NCBI RefSeq assembly: GCF_000024025.1
Contig: NC_013131.1
Location: forward strand, 8,970,229 to 9,034,228
Reading direction: 5' to 3'
DNA length: 64,000 nt
Source of the DNA: Catenulispora acidiphila DSM 44928
GTDB lineage: Bacteria; Actinomycetota; Actinomycetes; Streptomycetales; Catenulisporaceae
The notes below the pieces were generated by a model, which worked only from the letters and a program-made list of their open reading frames with translations, made no database searches and was not told where the DNA came from. A program made the translations under genes and the position numbers. Positions 36,971 to 45,622 of this stretch are shown one piece after another. Position 1 is the first letter of the stretch; every line of letters starts with the position of its first letter.

Positions 36971-38163
36971 TACTTCGCCTTGTAGTCCTCGAGCAGCCGC
37001 CGGCCGATGATCATCTTCTGGATCTCGGCGGTCCCCTCGCCGATGAGCAACATCGGCGCCTCGCGGTACAGGCGCTCGATCTCGTACTCCTTGGAGTACC
37101 CGTAGCCGCCGTGGATGCGGAAGGAGTCCTCGACGACCTCCTTGCAGTACTCGGCGGCCAGGTACTTGGCCATCCCGGCTTCCAGGTCGTTGCGCCGGCC
37201 GGCGTCCTTGACCTTCGCGGCGCGCACCATCATCGCGTGCGCCGCCTCGACCTTGACGCCCATCTCGGCCAGCTTGAACTGGATGGCCTGGTGCTGCGCG
37301 ATCGGCTTGCCGAAGGTGGTGCGCTGCTGGGCGTAGGCGGCGCCGAGCTCGAAGGCGCGGACCGCGATGCCGCAGGCGCGGGCGGCGACGTTGACCCGGC
37401 CGACCTCGACGCCGTCCATCATGTGCGCGAAGCCCTTGCCCGGGGCGCCGCCGAGGATCCGGTTCGCCGGGATGCGGTAGTCGGACAGCACCAGCTCGGT
37501 GGTGTCGACGCCCTTGTAGCCCATCTTGGCGATCTTGCCCGGGACGGTCAGGCCCGGCGCCACCTCGCCGAAGCCGGCGGGCTTCTCCACCAGGAAGGTG
37601 GTGAGGTTCTTGTGCGCCGCCGCCTCGCCGAGGTCGGTGCGGGCCAGCAGGGCGACCAGCGTGGAGGAACCACCGTTGGTCAGCCACATCTTCTGGCCGT
37701 TGATCACGTAATCATCGCCGTCGGGGACGCCCTTGGTCGTGATCGCCGCGACGTCCGACCCGAGCGCCGGCTCCGACATCGAGAACGCGGCGCGGACCTC
37801 GCCCTCGGCCATGCGCGGCAGGAAGTGCTGCTTCTGCTCGTCCGTGCCGTGCTGCTTGATCATGTACGCCACGATGAAGTGGGTGTTCAGAATCCCCGAC
37901 ACCGACATCCAGCCGCGCGCGATCTCCTCGACCACCAGCGCGTAGGTGAGCAGCGACTCGCCGAGGCCGCCGTACTCCTCGGGGATCATGAGCCCGAACA
38001 GGCCCATCTCCTTCATGCCCTCGACGATCTGCGTCGGGTACTCGTCGGCGTGCTCCAGGTCGTTGGCGACCGGGATGATCTCCTTGTCCACGAAGGTGCG
38101 GACCGTCGCCAGGATCTCCTCCTGGATGTCGGTCAGGCCGTCGGTCTGCGCGAGGCGCCCCAT
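36970..38163 (-). CDS. Acyl-CoA dehydrogenase
   Basis: 397 aa. FSMSEPALGSDVAAITT and MWLTNGG (FAD/substrate), VNVAARACGIAVRAFELGAAYAQQRTTFGKPIAQHQ and the C-terminal IHGGYGYSKEYEIERLYREAPMLLIGEGTAEIQKM identify the family. The catalytic Glu is in the REAPMLLIGEGT region. It oxidises a short or branched acyl-CoA. It starts 1 nt after the CitE-like lyase stop; together with MaoC the set resembles the FadE19-CitE-MaoC genes of mycobacterial leucine/branched acyl-CoA breakdown (inference). Confidence 0.92.
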   Translation of the reverse strand: MGRLAQTDGLTDIQEEILATVRTFVDKEIIPVANDLEHADEYPTQIVEGMKEMGLFGLMIPEEYGGLGESLLTYALVVEEIARGWMSVSGILNTHFIVAYMIKQHGTDEQKQHFLPRMAEGEVRAAFSMSEPALGSDVAAITTKGVPDGDDYVINGQKMWLTNGGSSTLVALLARTDLGEAAAHKNLTTFLVEKPAGFGEVAPGLTVPGKIAKMGYKGVDTTELVLSDYRIPANRILGGAPGKGFAHMMDGVEVGRVNVAARACGIAVRAFELGAAYAQQRTTFGKPIAQHQAIQFKLAEMGVKVEAAHAMMVRAAKVKDAGRRNDLEAGMAKYLAAEYCKEVVEDSFRIHGGYGYSKEYEIERLYREAPMLLIGEGTAEIQKMIIGRRLLEDYKAK

Positions 38164-38164
38164 C

Positions 38165-39130
38165 TCAGGCCTCCGGGATTTCGAAGGAGCTGGTCCGGCT
38201 CATCCCGGCAGCACGGCCCTTGCCCGCGATGACCAGGGCCATCTTGCGGGAGGCCTCGTCGATCATCTCGTCGCCGAGCATCGCCGAGCCCTTCTTCCCG
38301 CCGGCCTCGGACGTGCAGTAGTCGTAGGCGTCCAGGATCAGCTCGGCGTGGTCGTAGTCCTCCTGCGAGGGCGAGTAGATCTCGTTCGCCGCGTCGACCT
38401 GGCCGGGGTGCAGGACCCACTTGCCGTCGAAGCCCAGGGCCGCCGAGCGGACGGCGACCTCGCGGAAGGCGTCCACGTCGCGGATCTGCAGGAACGGGCC
38501 GTCGATCGCCTGCAGGTCGTGCATGCGCGCCGCCATCAGGATGCGCATGAGGATGTAGTGGTACGGGTCGGCCGGGTAGCCCGGGATCAGCGCGCCGACG
38601 ACCAGCGACCTCATGTTGATCGAGGCCATGAAGTCGGCCGGGCCGAAGATGATGGTCTCCAGCCGCGGGCTCGCGCCGGCGATCTCGTCGACGTTCACCA
38701 GCCCGGCGGCGTTCTCGATCTGCGCCTCGATGCCGATCTTGCCGACCTCGAAGCCCATCGTCTTCTCGATCTGCGTGAGCAGCAGGTCCAGCGCCTGGAC
38801 CTGGGCCGCGTTCTGCACCTTGGGCAGCATGATCGCGTCCAGGTTCTGCCCGGCGCCCTCGACCACGGTGACCACGTCGCGGTAGGTCCACTCGGTGGTC
38901 CAGTCGTTGACCCGCACCACCCGGGCCTTGCCGGTCCAGTCCCCCTCATTGAGGAACTTCACGATGGTGTGCCGGGCCTCCGGCTTGGCCAGCGGGGCGC
39001 AGGCGTCCTCCAGGTCCAGGAAGACCTGGTCGGCCGGCAGCCCCTGCGCCTTCTCCAGAAAGCGCGGGTTGGAGCCGGGGACGGCCAGACACGAACGGCG
39101 CGGGCGCTGCGGACGAGCGGACTCGGACAT
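38165..39130 (-). CDS. HpcH/HpaI-type CoA-ester lyase (CitE-like)
   Basis: 321 aa. RRSCLAVPGSNPRFLEKAQGLPADQVFLDLEDACAPLAK is the CitE N-terminal signature (Mg-binding Asp/Glu). VVRVNDW, VDEIAGASPRLETIIFGPADFMASINMRS and GFDGKWVLHPGQVDAANEIYSPS follow. Relatives cleave malyl-, citramalyl- or 3-hydroxy-3-methylglutaryl-CoA-type substrates; which one here is unknown. It is translationally linked to the acyl-CoA dehydrogenase. Confidence 0.9.
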   Translation of the reverse strand: MSESARPQRPRRSCLAVPGSNPRFLEKAQGLPADQVFLDLEDACAPLAKPEARHTIVKFLNEGDWTGKARVVRVNDWTTEWTYRDVVTVVEGAGQNLDAIMLPKVQNAAQVQALDLLLTQIEKTMGFEVGKIGIEAQIENAAGLVNVDEIAGASPRLETIIFGPADFMASINMRSLVVGALIPGYPADPYHYILMRILMAARMHDLQAIDGPFLQIRDVDAFREVAVRSAALGFDGKWVLHPGQVDAANEIYSPSQEDYDHAELILDAYDYCTSEAGGKKGSAMLGDEMIDEASRKMALVIAGKGRAAGMSRTSSFEIPEA

Positions 39131-39245
39131 GGGTGGGTTCCCTCCCGGGGTGGGTACGGACCGCTGATATAGCCGTCACGTTACTGGCGGGTCACCTAGG
39201 GCGTCATCATGACGCGCGCCACTTCCCGGGGCCGTTCTATAGCGG

Positions 39246-40199
39246 TCAGTGCCCGCTCTGCCCCCGGTTCGCCGTCACCACGAGCAGCAGCCCGCCCAGA
39301 ATCAGCACCGCCCCCGGAATCGCCCACACAGAGGGGATCTGGTGCAGGAATATGGCTGCGATCACCGCCGCCATGGGCACTTCGAGCAGGATCGATGTCG
39401 ATATGACCGTCGCGCTGGTGGTCTTCACGACCCGGTTGAAAAGGGTGTGTCCGAGGAACTGCGCCAGAAGGGTGAGCGCCCCGATCTTCACCCACGCGTT
39501 GCCGCTGAATCCGACGAGCGCGGAACCGGTGGCACCGACGGCGCCGATCAGGAACACCGACGCGGCGCCATAGCAAAGAAAGGCGTAGACCGGCAGCGAC
39601 GCGGTCTTGCGCACCTCCCCGCCGATGGTCATGTACACGGCCGCGAAGGCGGCGGCGGTCAGCGCCAGCAGATCGCCCTCGAACGCCCGGAACGAAGCGT
39701 GGAAGTCCACCCCCGACAGCACGAACACCCCGGCGAACGCCACACCGATCCCCATCCACGCGCGCCGCGGTACGTGATGCCCCAGCACCCGCGCCACGAT
39801 CGCCGCGAAGATCGGCTGCGTCGCGGCGAAGGCGGTCGCGGAGGCGACGGAGGAGAGCTTGGCGGACGGCGTCCATGTCGCGAAGTGCGCGCCGAGTATG
39901 AGACCGGAGACGACGGCCAGGACGGTGGTCCGCCGGCCAAGGCCTCGCAGCTCAGCACGCAGATTCGCGCGCAGGAGGACGTAGGGCGCGAAGACCGCGG
40001 CGGCTATCGCGTTACGCCAGAAGGCGATGGCCATCGCCGGCGCGGCGGCGGCGGCGATGAGCGGCCCGGAGGTCCCGACCGCGGTGACCGCGACCCCGAG
40101 CACCGCCATATCGGCCTTCGGCGGCCGATGCACCGCCGAGACGCGGAGCGGAACGGGCGGCACCGCCGCGGGTACGGCGGCGGCGCTGTCGGCGGTCAC
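39246..40199 (-). CDS. EamA/DMT-family transporter
   Basis: 317 aa with ten hydrophobic segments in two EamA halves (about 32-165 and 180-310). AFWRNAIAAAVFAPYVLLR and SATAFAATQPIFAAIVARVLGHHVP in the first half, and the matching LAQFLGHTLFNRVVKTTSATVISTSILLEVPMAAVIAAIFLHQ in the second, are typical. It probably exports a metabolite or drug. The substrate cannot be inferred from neighbours. Confidence 0.88.
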   Translation of the reverse strand: MTADSAAAVPAAVPPVPLRVSAVHRPPKADMAVLGVAVTAVGTSGPLIAAAAAPAMAIAFWRNAIAAAVFAPYVLLRANLRAELRGLGRRTTVLAVVSGLILGAHFATWTPSAKLSSVASATAFAATQPIFAAIVARVLGHHVPRRAWMGIGVAFAGVFVLSGVDFHASFRAFEGDLLALTAAAFAAVYMTIGGEVRKTASLPVYAFLCYGAASVFLIGAVGATGSALVGFSGNAWVKIGALTLLAQFLGHTLFNRVVKTTSATVISTSILLEVPMAAVIAAIFLHQIPSVWAIPGAVLILGGLLLVVTANRGQSGH

Positions 40200-40371
40200 C
40201 TGCGGGTCCTGGTCACGTGTAAGTCCCTGTCGCGGTTCGTGCTCCTATCGGCGGAACTCAGCGTAGCCGGGGGCGCAAGGGGGTCTGAGCGGTGCTCAGA
40301 ATGCGGGAAGGTGGAGCGGTCCGCGGCAGATGTATCGGCTTGGCGAGCACGCGGTGTGAGACGCTACGGCC

Positions 40372-40995
40372 ATGCCCGAGCAGACCACGCAGCCGACGGC
40401 CGAGGGCCGGACGAACCCGACCCCCTGGGTGCCCGAGCCCGATTTCGACGCCGCGCTGATCGAGGAGGCGGCCAAGAAGTCCGGACTGGTATGGCTGAGT
40501 CCGGCAGGCCTGTCCGCGAAGGCCGACGCCACGCGCCCGAACGGGCCGCAGGCGGTGTGGCACGTATGGCACGACGGCGCGGTGACCGTGGTCGCCGGCG
40601 GCACCGAGCAGCCGCTGCCCCTGTGGGCGGTTCCGGGGCGGGTAGTCGAGGTCGCCATGCGCAGCAAAGACCAGGGCGGCCGGCTGATCAGCTTCCTGAG
40701 CCAGGTCGAACTGATCGTGCCCGGCACCCCCGAATGGGGCGCGGCCGCCGAGGCCCTGCACGCCGAACGCCTGAACCTCGCCGAGGGCGACAAGTACCAG
40801 CAGCGCTGGGCCGCCGAGTCGGCACTCCTGCGCATGCGCCCCCTCGGCGGCGCCGTGGCACCGGACGGCGGATCCGGCGCGGCACGCCCGCTGCCGACAC
40901 CCGCCACCACCCTCGGCCGGATGCCGAAGATGATCGGCGGACTGCCGCGCGAGCAGGAGAAGACGCAGGCGCGGAAGAAGAAGAAAACGCGGTAG
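40372..40995 (+). CDS. Conserved hypothetical protein with basic tail
   Basis: 207 aa. A likely globular part (SGLVWLSPAGLSAKADATRPNGPQAVWHVWHDGAVTVVAGGTEQPLPLW...VEVAMRSKDQGGRLISF) has the alternating strands of a small beta barrel, perhaps split-barrel-like, but no family is recognised. The C-terminus ends EQEKTQARKKKKTR. It is followed immediately by a pentanucleotide repeat region. Confidence 0.65.
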   Translation: MPEQTTQPTAEGRTNPTPWVPEPDFDAALIEEAAKKSGLVWLSPAGLSAKADATRPNGPQAVWHVWHDGAVTVVAGGTEQPLPLWAVPGRVVEVAMRSKDQGGRLISFLSQVELIVPGTPEWGAAAEALHAERLNLAEGDKYQQRWAAESALLRMRPLGGAVAPDGGSGAARPLPTPATTLGRMPKMIGGLPREQEKTQARKKKKTR

Positions 40996-41009
40996 GGCGC
41001 TGGCCCGCA

Positions 41010-41330
41010 TCGCGTTGCAGCACACCGCACTGCGCCGCATCGCGGCACACCGCACCGCACGCCACACTGCATCGCATCGCATCGCATCGCATCGCGCCAC
41101 GCCGCACTGCATCGCATCGCGCCGCACCTCATCGCGCCGCACCTCATCGCGCCGCGCCTCATCGCACCACGCCACACAGCACCGCACTGCACCGCATCGC
41201 GCCACGCCGCACCGCAGCCCATCGCGCCGCACTGCACCGCAGCCCATCGCATCGCATCGCGCCGCGCCTCATCGCAGCACCGGCACCGCACCCCGCCGCA
41301 TCAGCCCGGCATCCGCTCCGCTGCGCCACC
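41010..41330. repeat. Pentanucleotide-type repeat region (CGCAT/CGCAC)n
   Basis: The 472-bp gap before the membrane gene is dominated for about 320 bp by GCATCGCATCGC, CGCACCGCAC and CTCATCGCGCCGCAC blocks. The longest pure run is CATCG x4 near 41079-41099. It reads open in several frames on both strands (His/Ala/Arg or Met/Arg/Cys strings), but composition is purely repeat-driven. Bases 41331-41467 show nothing recognisable. Confidence 0.75.
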
Positions 41331-41467
41331 CGCACAGCACCGACTACGCGCCCCGAGCACCGCCCGCAAAACCCCCGCCCGGCCACCGTCACCCCCGGCC
41401 GGTGGCCTCGGCCACCCGTTCGGCAGAATCCTGGCATTCCGGTCGGACCCCCGGGTACCCACCGGGC

Positions 41468-42502
41468 ATGAACCGTGCCGCCCTCGAAGCCGCCAACGCC
41501 GACCTCTCTGAGCGCGGGCGCAAGGGACGCATCGGTTTCTTCGTCTTCATGGCGCTGCTCATGCAGCTGGCGTTCGCCGTCTCCTACATCGGCGCCCTGC
41601 ACGCTCCGCAGCGTCCGCATCGCATGCCGGTCGGCGTGGTGGCACCGCTGCAGGTGGTGCGGCAGCTGCAGAAGACGTCGGACCAGGCCGGGCCGCTGTT
41701 CACGCTGCAGCCGGTGGCGAGTCCTGATGCCGCGGAGAGCGCGATCAAGCACCGCACCGTGCTCGGCGCCTACCTGCCGGCGGCGGTGGGCACCACCGAT
41801 CAGTTGCTGGTGACGACGGCCGTCGGCCCGTCAGCGCCGCAAGCGCTGACCGTCGCCTTCGGCCAGGCCGCGCGGGCGCAGCAGCACACGCTTCGGGTCA
41901 AGGACGTCCTGCCGCCCCACCGCGGCGACGACGAGGGCCTGGTCCCGTTCTACCTGGTGATCGCCTGGACCGTCGGCGGCTACCTGGCCTCGACCCTGGT
42001 CGGTCTGATGGGCGGTATGAACAGCGCGACGCCGCGGCTGGCGCTGGAGCGCATCGGGATGCTCGCGGTCTACAGCGTCCTCGGCGGGATCGGCGGGACG
42101 CTGATCGTGCACACCATCCTCGGGTTCCTCGGCGGCGGCTGGTGGACGCAGGCGCTGATCGGGATGCTCGTCGTGTTCTCCGTGTCGGTCTTCGCCAACG
42201 GCCTTCAGACGTTCCTCGGGCTGATCGGGACCGGGGTTGTGATCGGGCTGTTCGTGATCCTGGGCAACCCGTCCGCCGCCGGGCCGTGGCCGCGGAACAT
42301 GGTCCCGGCGTTCTGGCGGGTGATCGGTCCGTGGCTGCCGAACTTCCAGGGCACCAACGCCGTGCGCGGCGTCGCCTACTTCCACTCCCAAGGGCTGTCG
42401 ACGGCGATCTGGGTCTTCGTGATCTACGCCGCGATCGGGGTGATGCTGTCGGTCGCCGGGGCGGGGCGGGACAACGCGATTCTGCGGATGAGCGAGCATT
42501 AG
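41468..42502 (+). CDS. ABC-2/DUF3533-like membrane protein
   Basis: 344 aa. TM1 is GFFVFMALLMQLAFAVSYIGAL; a ~150-residue outside domain (PVGVVAPLQVVRQLQ...) follows; then five or six TM helices (LVIAWTVGGYLASTLVGLMGG onward). This plan, one TM, external loop, then a TM bundle, is that of YhgE/DUF3533-type and ABC-2 permease-like proteins. No ATPase is adjacent. The external loop begins like related proteins (MPVGVVAPLQ). Role unknown. Confidence 0.72.
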   Translation: MNRAALEAANADLSERGRKGRIGFFVFMALLMQLAFAVSYIGALHAPQRPHRMPVGVVAPLQVVRQLQKTSDQAGPLFTLQPVASPDAAESAIKHRTVLGAYLPAAVGTTDQLLVTTAVGPSAPQALTVAFGQAARAQQHTLRVKDVLPPHRGDDEGLVPFYLVIAWTVGGYLASTLVGLMGGMNSATPRLALERIGMLAVYSVLGGIGGTLIVHTILGFLGGGWWTQALIGMLVVFSVSVFANGLQTFLGLIGTGVVIGLFVILGNPSAAGPWPRNMVPAFWRVIGPWLPNFQGTNAVRGVAYFHSQGLSTAIWVFVIYAAIGVMLSVAGAGRDNAILRMSEH

Positions 42503-42516
42503 AGCAGAATCGCGCC

Positions 42517-43530
42517 ATGCGCGACTTCATCCAGGGCCTGCCCAAGGCCGAATTGCACGTCCACCACGTCGGATCGGCCTCGCCGCGCGTCGTCGCCGAC
42601 CTCGCGGCCCGCCACGAGGGCGCGACCGCCGTGCCGGCCGACCCGGAGCTGCTGGCCGAGTACTTCACCTTCACCGACTTCCGGCACTTCATCGAGCTGT
42701 ACCTCAGTGTCGTGGACCTGATCCGGACGCCCGAGGACATCAGGGACCTGACCTACGGCGTGGCGCGGGACATGGCCGCGCAGAACATCCGCTACGCCGA
42801 GCTGACCTGCACGCCGCGCTCCCACATGCGGCGCGGGATCGACGGCGAGGCGTACCTGGAGGCGATCGAGGACGCGCGGGTGGCCGCGCACCGGGACTTC
42901 GGGCTGGCGCTGAAGTGGGTCTTCGACATCCCCGGCGAGTCCGGCCTGGAGGCGGCCGAGGACACGGTCGCGCTGATCGAGGCGCGGCAGCCGGAGGCGC
43001 TGGTGGGATTCGGGCTCGGCGGTCCGGAGATCGGCGTGCCGCGTCCGCAGTTCGCGCCGTACTTCGAGCGCGCGCTGGCACTCGGGCTGCACAGCGTGCC
43101 GCACGCCGGGGAGTCCACCGGGCCGGAGACGGTCTGGGACGCGCTGCGGCATCTGAAGGCCGAGCGCATCGGGCACGGCACGTCGCTGGTGCAGGACCCG
43201 GAGCTGATCGACTACATCGGCGAGCACCGCATCCCGATCGAGGTGTGCCCGACCTCCAACATCGCCACCGGCGTGGTGAAGGATCTGGACGAGCACCCGA
43301 TCCGGCAGATGGTCGGCGCCGGCCTGCTGGTGACGGTGAACAGCGACGACCCGCCGATGTTCGGGACCGAGCTGAACCACGAGTACGAGGTCGCCGCCAA
43401 GCTGCTGGGTCTGGACGAGCGCGGTGTGGCCGAGATCGCCAAGAACGCCGTGGCCGCCTCGTTCCTGGACGCCGACGGCAAGCGGGCGTTGAGCGCCGAG
43501 ATCGACGCGTACACCGCCCAGCGGCGATGA
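42517..43530 (+). CDS. Adenosine-deaminase-family enzyme (possibly aminodeoxyfutalosine deaminase)
   Basis: 337 aa. The amidohydrolase barrel has LPKAELHVHHVGS (metal His pair), HAGESTGPETVWDAL, ERIGHGTSLVQDP, CPTSNIATGVV and VNSDDPPMFGTELN. The HVHHVGSASP variant replaces the classic HLHLDGSL and marks a branch in which Streptomyces homologues were reported to deaminate aminodeoxyfutalosine in menaquinone synthesis. No futalosine gene is in the window, so adenosine deaminase remains possible. CAGAAT stands 6 nt before the ATG. Confidence 0.85.
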   Translation: MRDFIQGLPKAELHVHHVGSASPRVVADLAARHEGATAVPADPELLAEYFTFTDFRHFIELYLSVVDLIRTPEDIRDLTYGVARDMAAQNIRYAELTCTPRSHMRRGIDGEAYLEAIEDARVAAHRDFGLALKWVFDIPGESGLEAAEDTVALIEARQPEALVGFGLGGPEIGVPRPQFAPYFERALALGLHSVPHAGESTGPETVWDALRHLKAERIGHGTSLVQDPELIDYIGEHRIPIEVCPTSNIATGVVKDLDEHPIRQMVGAGLLVTVNSDDPPMFGTELNHEYEVAAKLLGLDERGVAEIAKNAVAASFLDADGKRALSAEIDAYTAQRR

Positions 43531-43532
43531 TC

Positions 43533-43560
43533 GGGAATGGCAAAGCCCGCACAACGAGTT
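43533..43560 (+). promoter_or_regulatory. Possible SigR-type promoter of the PPOX gene
   Basis: GGGAAT (43533-43538), 19 nt, GTT (43558-43560), 10 nt before the ATG at 43571. The spacer is one or two bases longer than expected, so support is modest. Confidence 0.3.
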
Positions 43561-43570
43561 GGGAACACCC

Positions 43571-43960
43571 ATGACGCTTGAGATCTCCGACAAAGCCCGC
43601 GCCCTGCTGGAGAAGCCGGTGCTGGTCAACCTGGCCACGGTCCGCCCGGACGGCGCGCCCCAGGTGAACCCGATGTGGTTCAAGTGGGACGGGGAGCTGC
43701 TGTGGTTCACCCACACCAGCTACCGCCAGAAGTACAAGAACATCGCGCACGAGCCGCGGGTCTCGATCTCGATCATGGACCCGGACAGCGGCTACGACTA
43801 CCTCGAGATCCGCGGCGTGGTCGAGACGGTCGAGGCCGACCCCGAGGCGACGATGTATCAGACGCTGTCGGAGTGGTACGACGGCAAGGCGGTCGTCCCC
43901 GCCGACGCCAAGGACCGGGTGAAGATCGGCGTGCGCCCGACGAAGCTCTCCGGGATGTAG
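43571..43960 (+). CDS. PPOX-class split-barrel oxidoreductase (F420/FMN-binding)
   Basis: 129 aa. ISDKARALLEKPVLVNLATVRPDGAPQVNPMWFKWDGELLWFTHTSYRQKYKNI and RVSISIMDPDSGYDYLEIRGVVE are typical of actinobacterial PPOX-fold proteins that bind F420 or FMN. Substrate unknown. It follows the deaminase by 40 bp and converges on the peptide-transporter operon across a terminator. Confidence 0.88.
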   Translation: MTLEISDKARALLEKPVLVNLATVRPDGAPQVNPMWFKWDGELLWFTHTSYRQKYKNIAHEPRVSISIMDPDSGYDYLEIRGVVETVEADPEATMYQTLSEWYDGKAVVPADAKDRVKIGVRPTKLSGM

Positions 43961-44012
43961 CACCCGCCCCCCGGCGGCGAGGATCGCGGCCGGGGGCGAA
44001 GGGTTCGCTGAG

Positions 44013-44040
44013 GCCGGGCTGCGATTGTTCGCAGCCCGGC
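44013..44040. terminator. Bidirectional terminator
   Basis: Twelve-base arms GCCGGGCTGCGA / TCGCAGCCCGGC with a TTGT loop, in the 81-bp space between the convergent PPOX and oppF genes. Confidence 0.75.
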
Positions 44041-44041
44041 T

Positions 44042-45622
44042 TCACAGCAACCGCAGCGACTCCGCGTAGTGGCACGCCGCCTTGTGCACCGCGTCCTCGC
44101 TCGTCGCCATCCCGCCGGGACCGCGCCCGACCAGCAGCGGCTCCTCGTTGATGCACTTCTGCTGCTGCTCCGAGGTCAGCGTCAGGAACTTCGGGCAGCG
44201 CGTCCGGAAACGGCAGCCGGACGGCGGGTTCGCCGGCGAGGGCACATCACCCTGCAACAGGATCCGCTGCCGGGTCCGCTCACGGCGCGGGTCGGGGATC
44301 GGGATCGCCGAGATCAGCGCCTGCGTGTACGGATGTTGCGGATGGTCGAAGAGCTGGTCGCGCGGACCCAGCTCGACGATCTTGCCCAGGTACATGACCG
44401 CCACCCGGTCGGCGATGTGCCGCACCACCGACAGGTCGTGCGCGACGAACAGGTACGCCAGCCCCAGCTCGTCCTGCAACTCCTCCAGCAGGTTGATCAC
44501 GCCGGCCTGGATGGAGACGTCCAGCGCCGACACTGGCTCGTCCAGGACCAGCAGCTTCGGCCGCAGCGCCAGCGCCCGCGCGATACCGATGCGCTGCCGC
44601 TGCCCGCCGGAGAACTCGTGCGGATAGCGGTTGCCGTGCTCCGGCTTGAGACCGACGGTGGCCATCAAGTCGTTGACCTTCTTCCGGCCAGAGCCCTTGT
44701 CGCCGTAGAGCCCGTGAATACGCAGCGGTTCGGCGATGATCTCGTTCACCGTGATACGCGGATCCAGCGAAGCGAACGGATCCTGGAACACCAGCTGCAT
44801 GTCCCGGCGCAGACGGCGCAGGTCGTTCTTGCCGACGGTGGTGAGATCGACGCCGTCGAACACCACGGTGCCACTGGTGGCCCGCTGCAGATGCAGCACC
44901 GCACGCGACGTCGTGGACTTCCCGCACCCGGACTCCCCCACCAAGCCCAGCGTCTCGCCGGCGGAGATCTCGAAGGAGATGTCCGACACCGCCTGCACCA
45001 CACCGACCTGCTTGCGAATCAGGCCGGAGGAGCGGATCGGGAACTCCTTGACCAGGTTCTTGACGGTCAAGAGCGGCGCGCTGGAAGCGGACACCGGAGG
45101 CTTGGAGGACGAGGCGAGCGCGGCCTCGGCGGCCAGCGCAGCAGGCACGGGCTCGGCACCAGGCGTGGAAGACCCCACCTCGGCAGCAGGCTCCGCCGGC
45201 ATCGGAGGCTCCGGCTGGCCGCCAGGCGTCGAAAGCACCGGCGCGGCGACGGACTCGGTGGCCGGGCGCGCGAGGTGCTCGGGCTCGGGCGTGACAGGCA
45301 TCGAAGACCCGCGCTCGGCGCCAGGCTCGACGGCTGTCGGAGGCACTGCCGCGGGCTCGGGCGTGACACGCGTCGGAGACACCGGCTCGGCACCACGCTC
45401 GGCGCCCGGCGAAGACCCCGGCTCGGACTCGGGCGTACCAGCCCTCGGAGGCACCGGCTCGGCAGCAGACTCGCTGGTCGGACGCCCATCGCGCCCGTGC
45501 CCGCGCCCCTGCTCCGCCGTACCACTCGTCGGAGGCGCCGCATCGCGCTCGGACCCGCCGGGTGTCGGGGGCACCGGCTCGGGTTCCGGTTCGGGCGTGG
45601 CGGGCGTGGCGGGGGTGCTCAC
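44042..45622 (-). CDS. oppF: Oligopeptide ABC transporter ATPase F with long N-terminal extension
   Basis: 526 aa, against about 330 for the family. The ATPase begins near residue 183 (PLLTVKNLVKEFP). Walker A GESGCGKST is at 229-237; the signature FSGGQRQRIGIARAL, Walker B LLVLDEPVSALD and HD switch follow. The C-terminal oligopeptide domain has SGCRFRTRCP (Fe-S/zinc-like cysteines). The first ~182 residues are Pro/Glu/Ser/Thr/Ala low complexity with repeated TPEPE and GAERG motifs. The start is fixed by its ATGA overlap with oppD. Last gene of the importer operon. Confidence 0.9.
   Translation of the reverse strand: MSTPATPATPEPEPEPVPPTPGGSERDAAPPTSGTAEQGRGHGRDGRPTSESAAEPVPPRAGTPESEPGSSPGAERGAEPVSPTRVTPEPAAVPPTAVEPGAERGSSMPVTPEPEHLARPATESVAAPVLSTPGGQPEPPMPAEPAAEVGSSTPGAEPVPAALAAEAALASSSKPPVSASSAPLLTVKNLVKEFPIRSSGLIRKQVGVVQAVSDISFEISAGETLGLVGESGCGKSTTSRAVLHLQRATSGTVVFDGVDLTTVGKNDLRRLRRDMQLVFQDPFASLDPRITVNEIIAEPLRIHGLYGDKGSGRKKVNDLMATVGLKPEHGNRYPHEFSGGQRQRIGIARALALRPKLLVLDEPVSALDVSIQAGVINLLEELQDELGLAYLFVAHDLSVVRHIADRVAVMYLGKIVELGPRDQLFDHPQHPYTQALISAIPIPDPRRERTRQRILLQGDVPSPANPPSGCRFRTRCPKFLTLTSEQQQKCINEEPLLVGRGPGGMATSEDAVHKAACHYAESLRLL

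Noticed and set aside
40990-41330. CRISPR array in the repeat-rich gap
   Set aside because: Repeats are contiguous 5-mers with no regular spacers and no cas genes nearby.
41015-41467. N-terminal extension of the 41468 membrane gene through the repeat block
   Set aside because: The frame is open only because of the pentanucleotide repeats; the ATG at 41468 directly precedes the hydrophilic lead and first TM helix.
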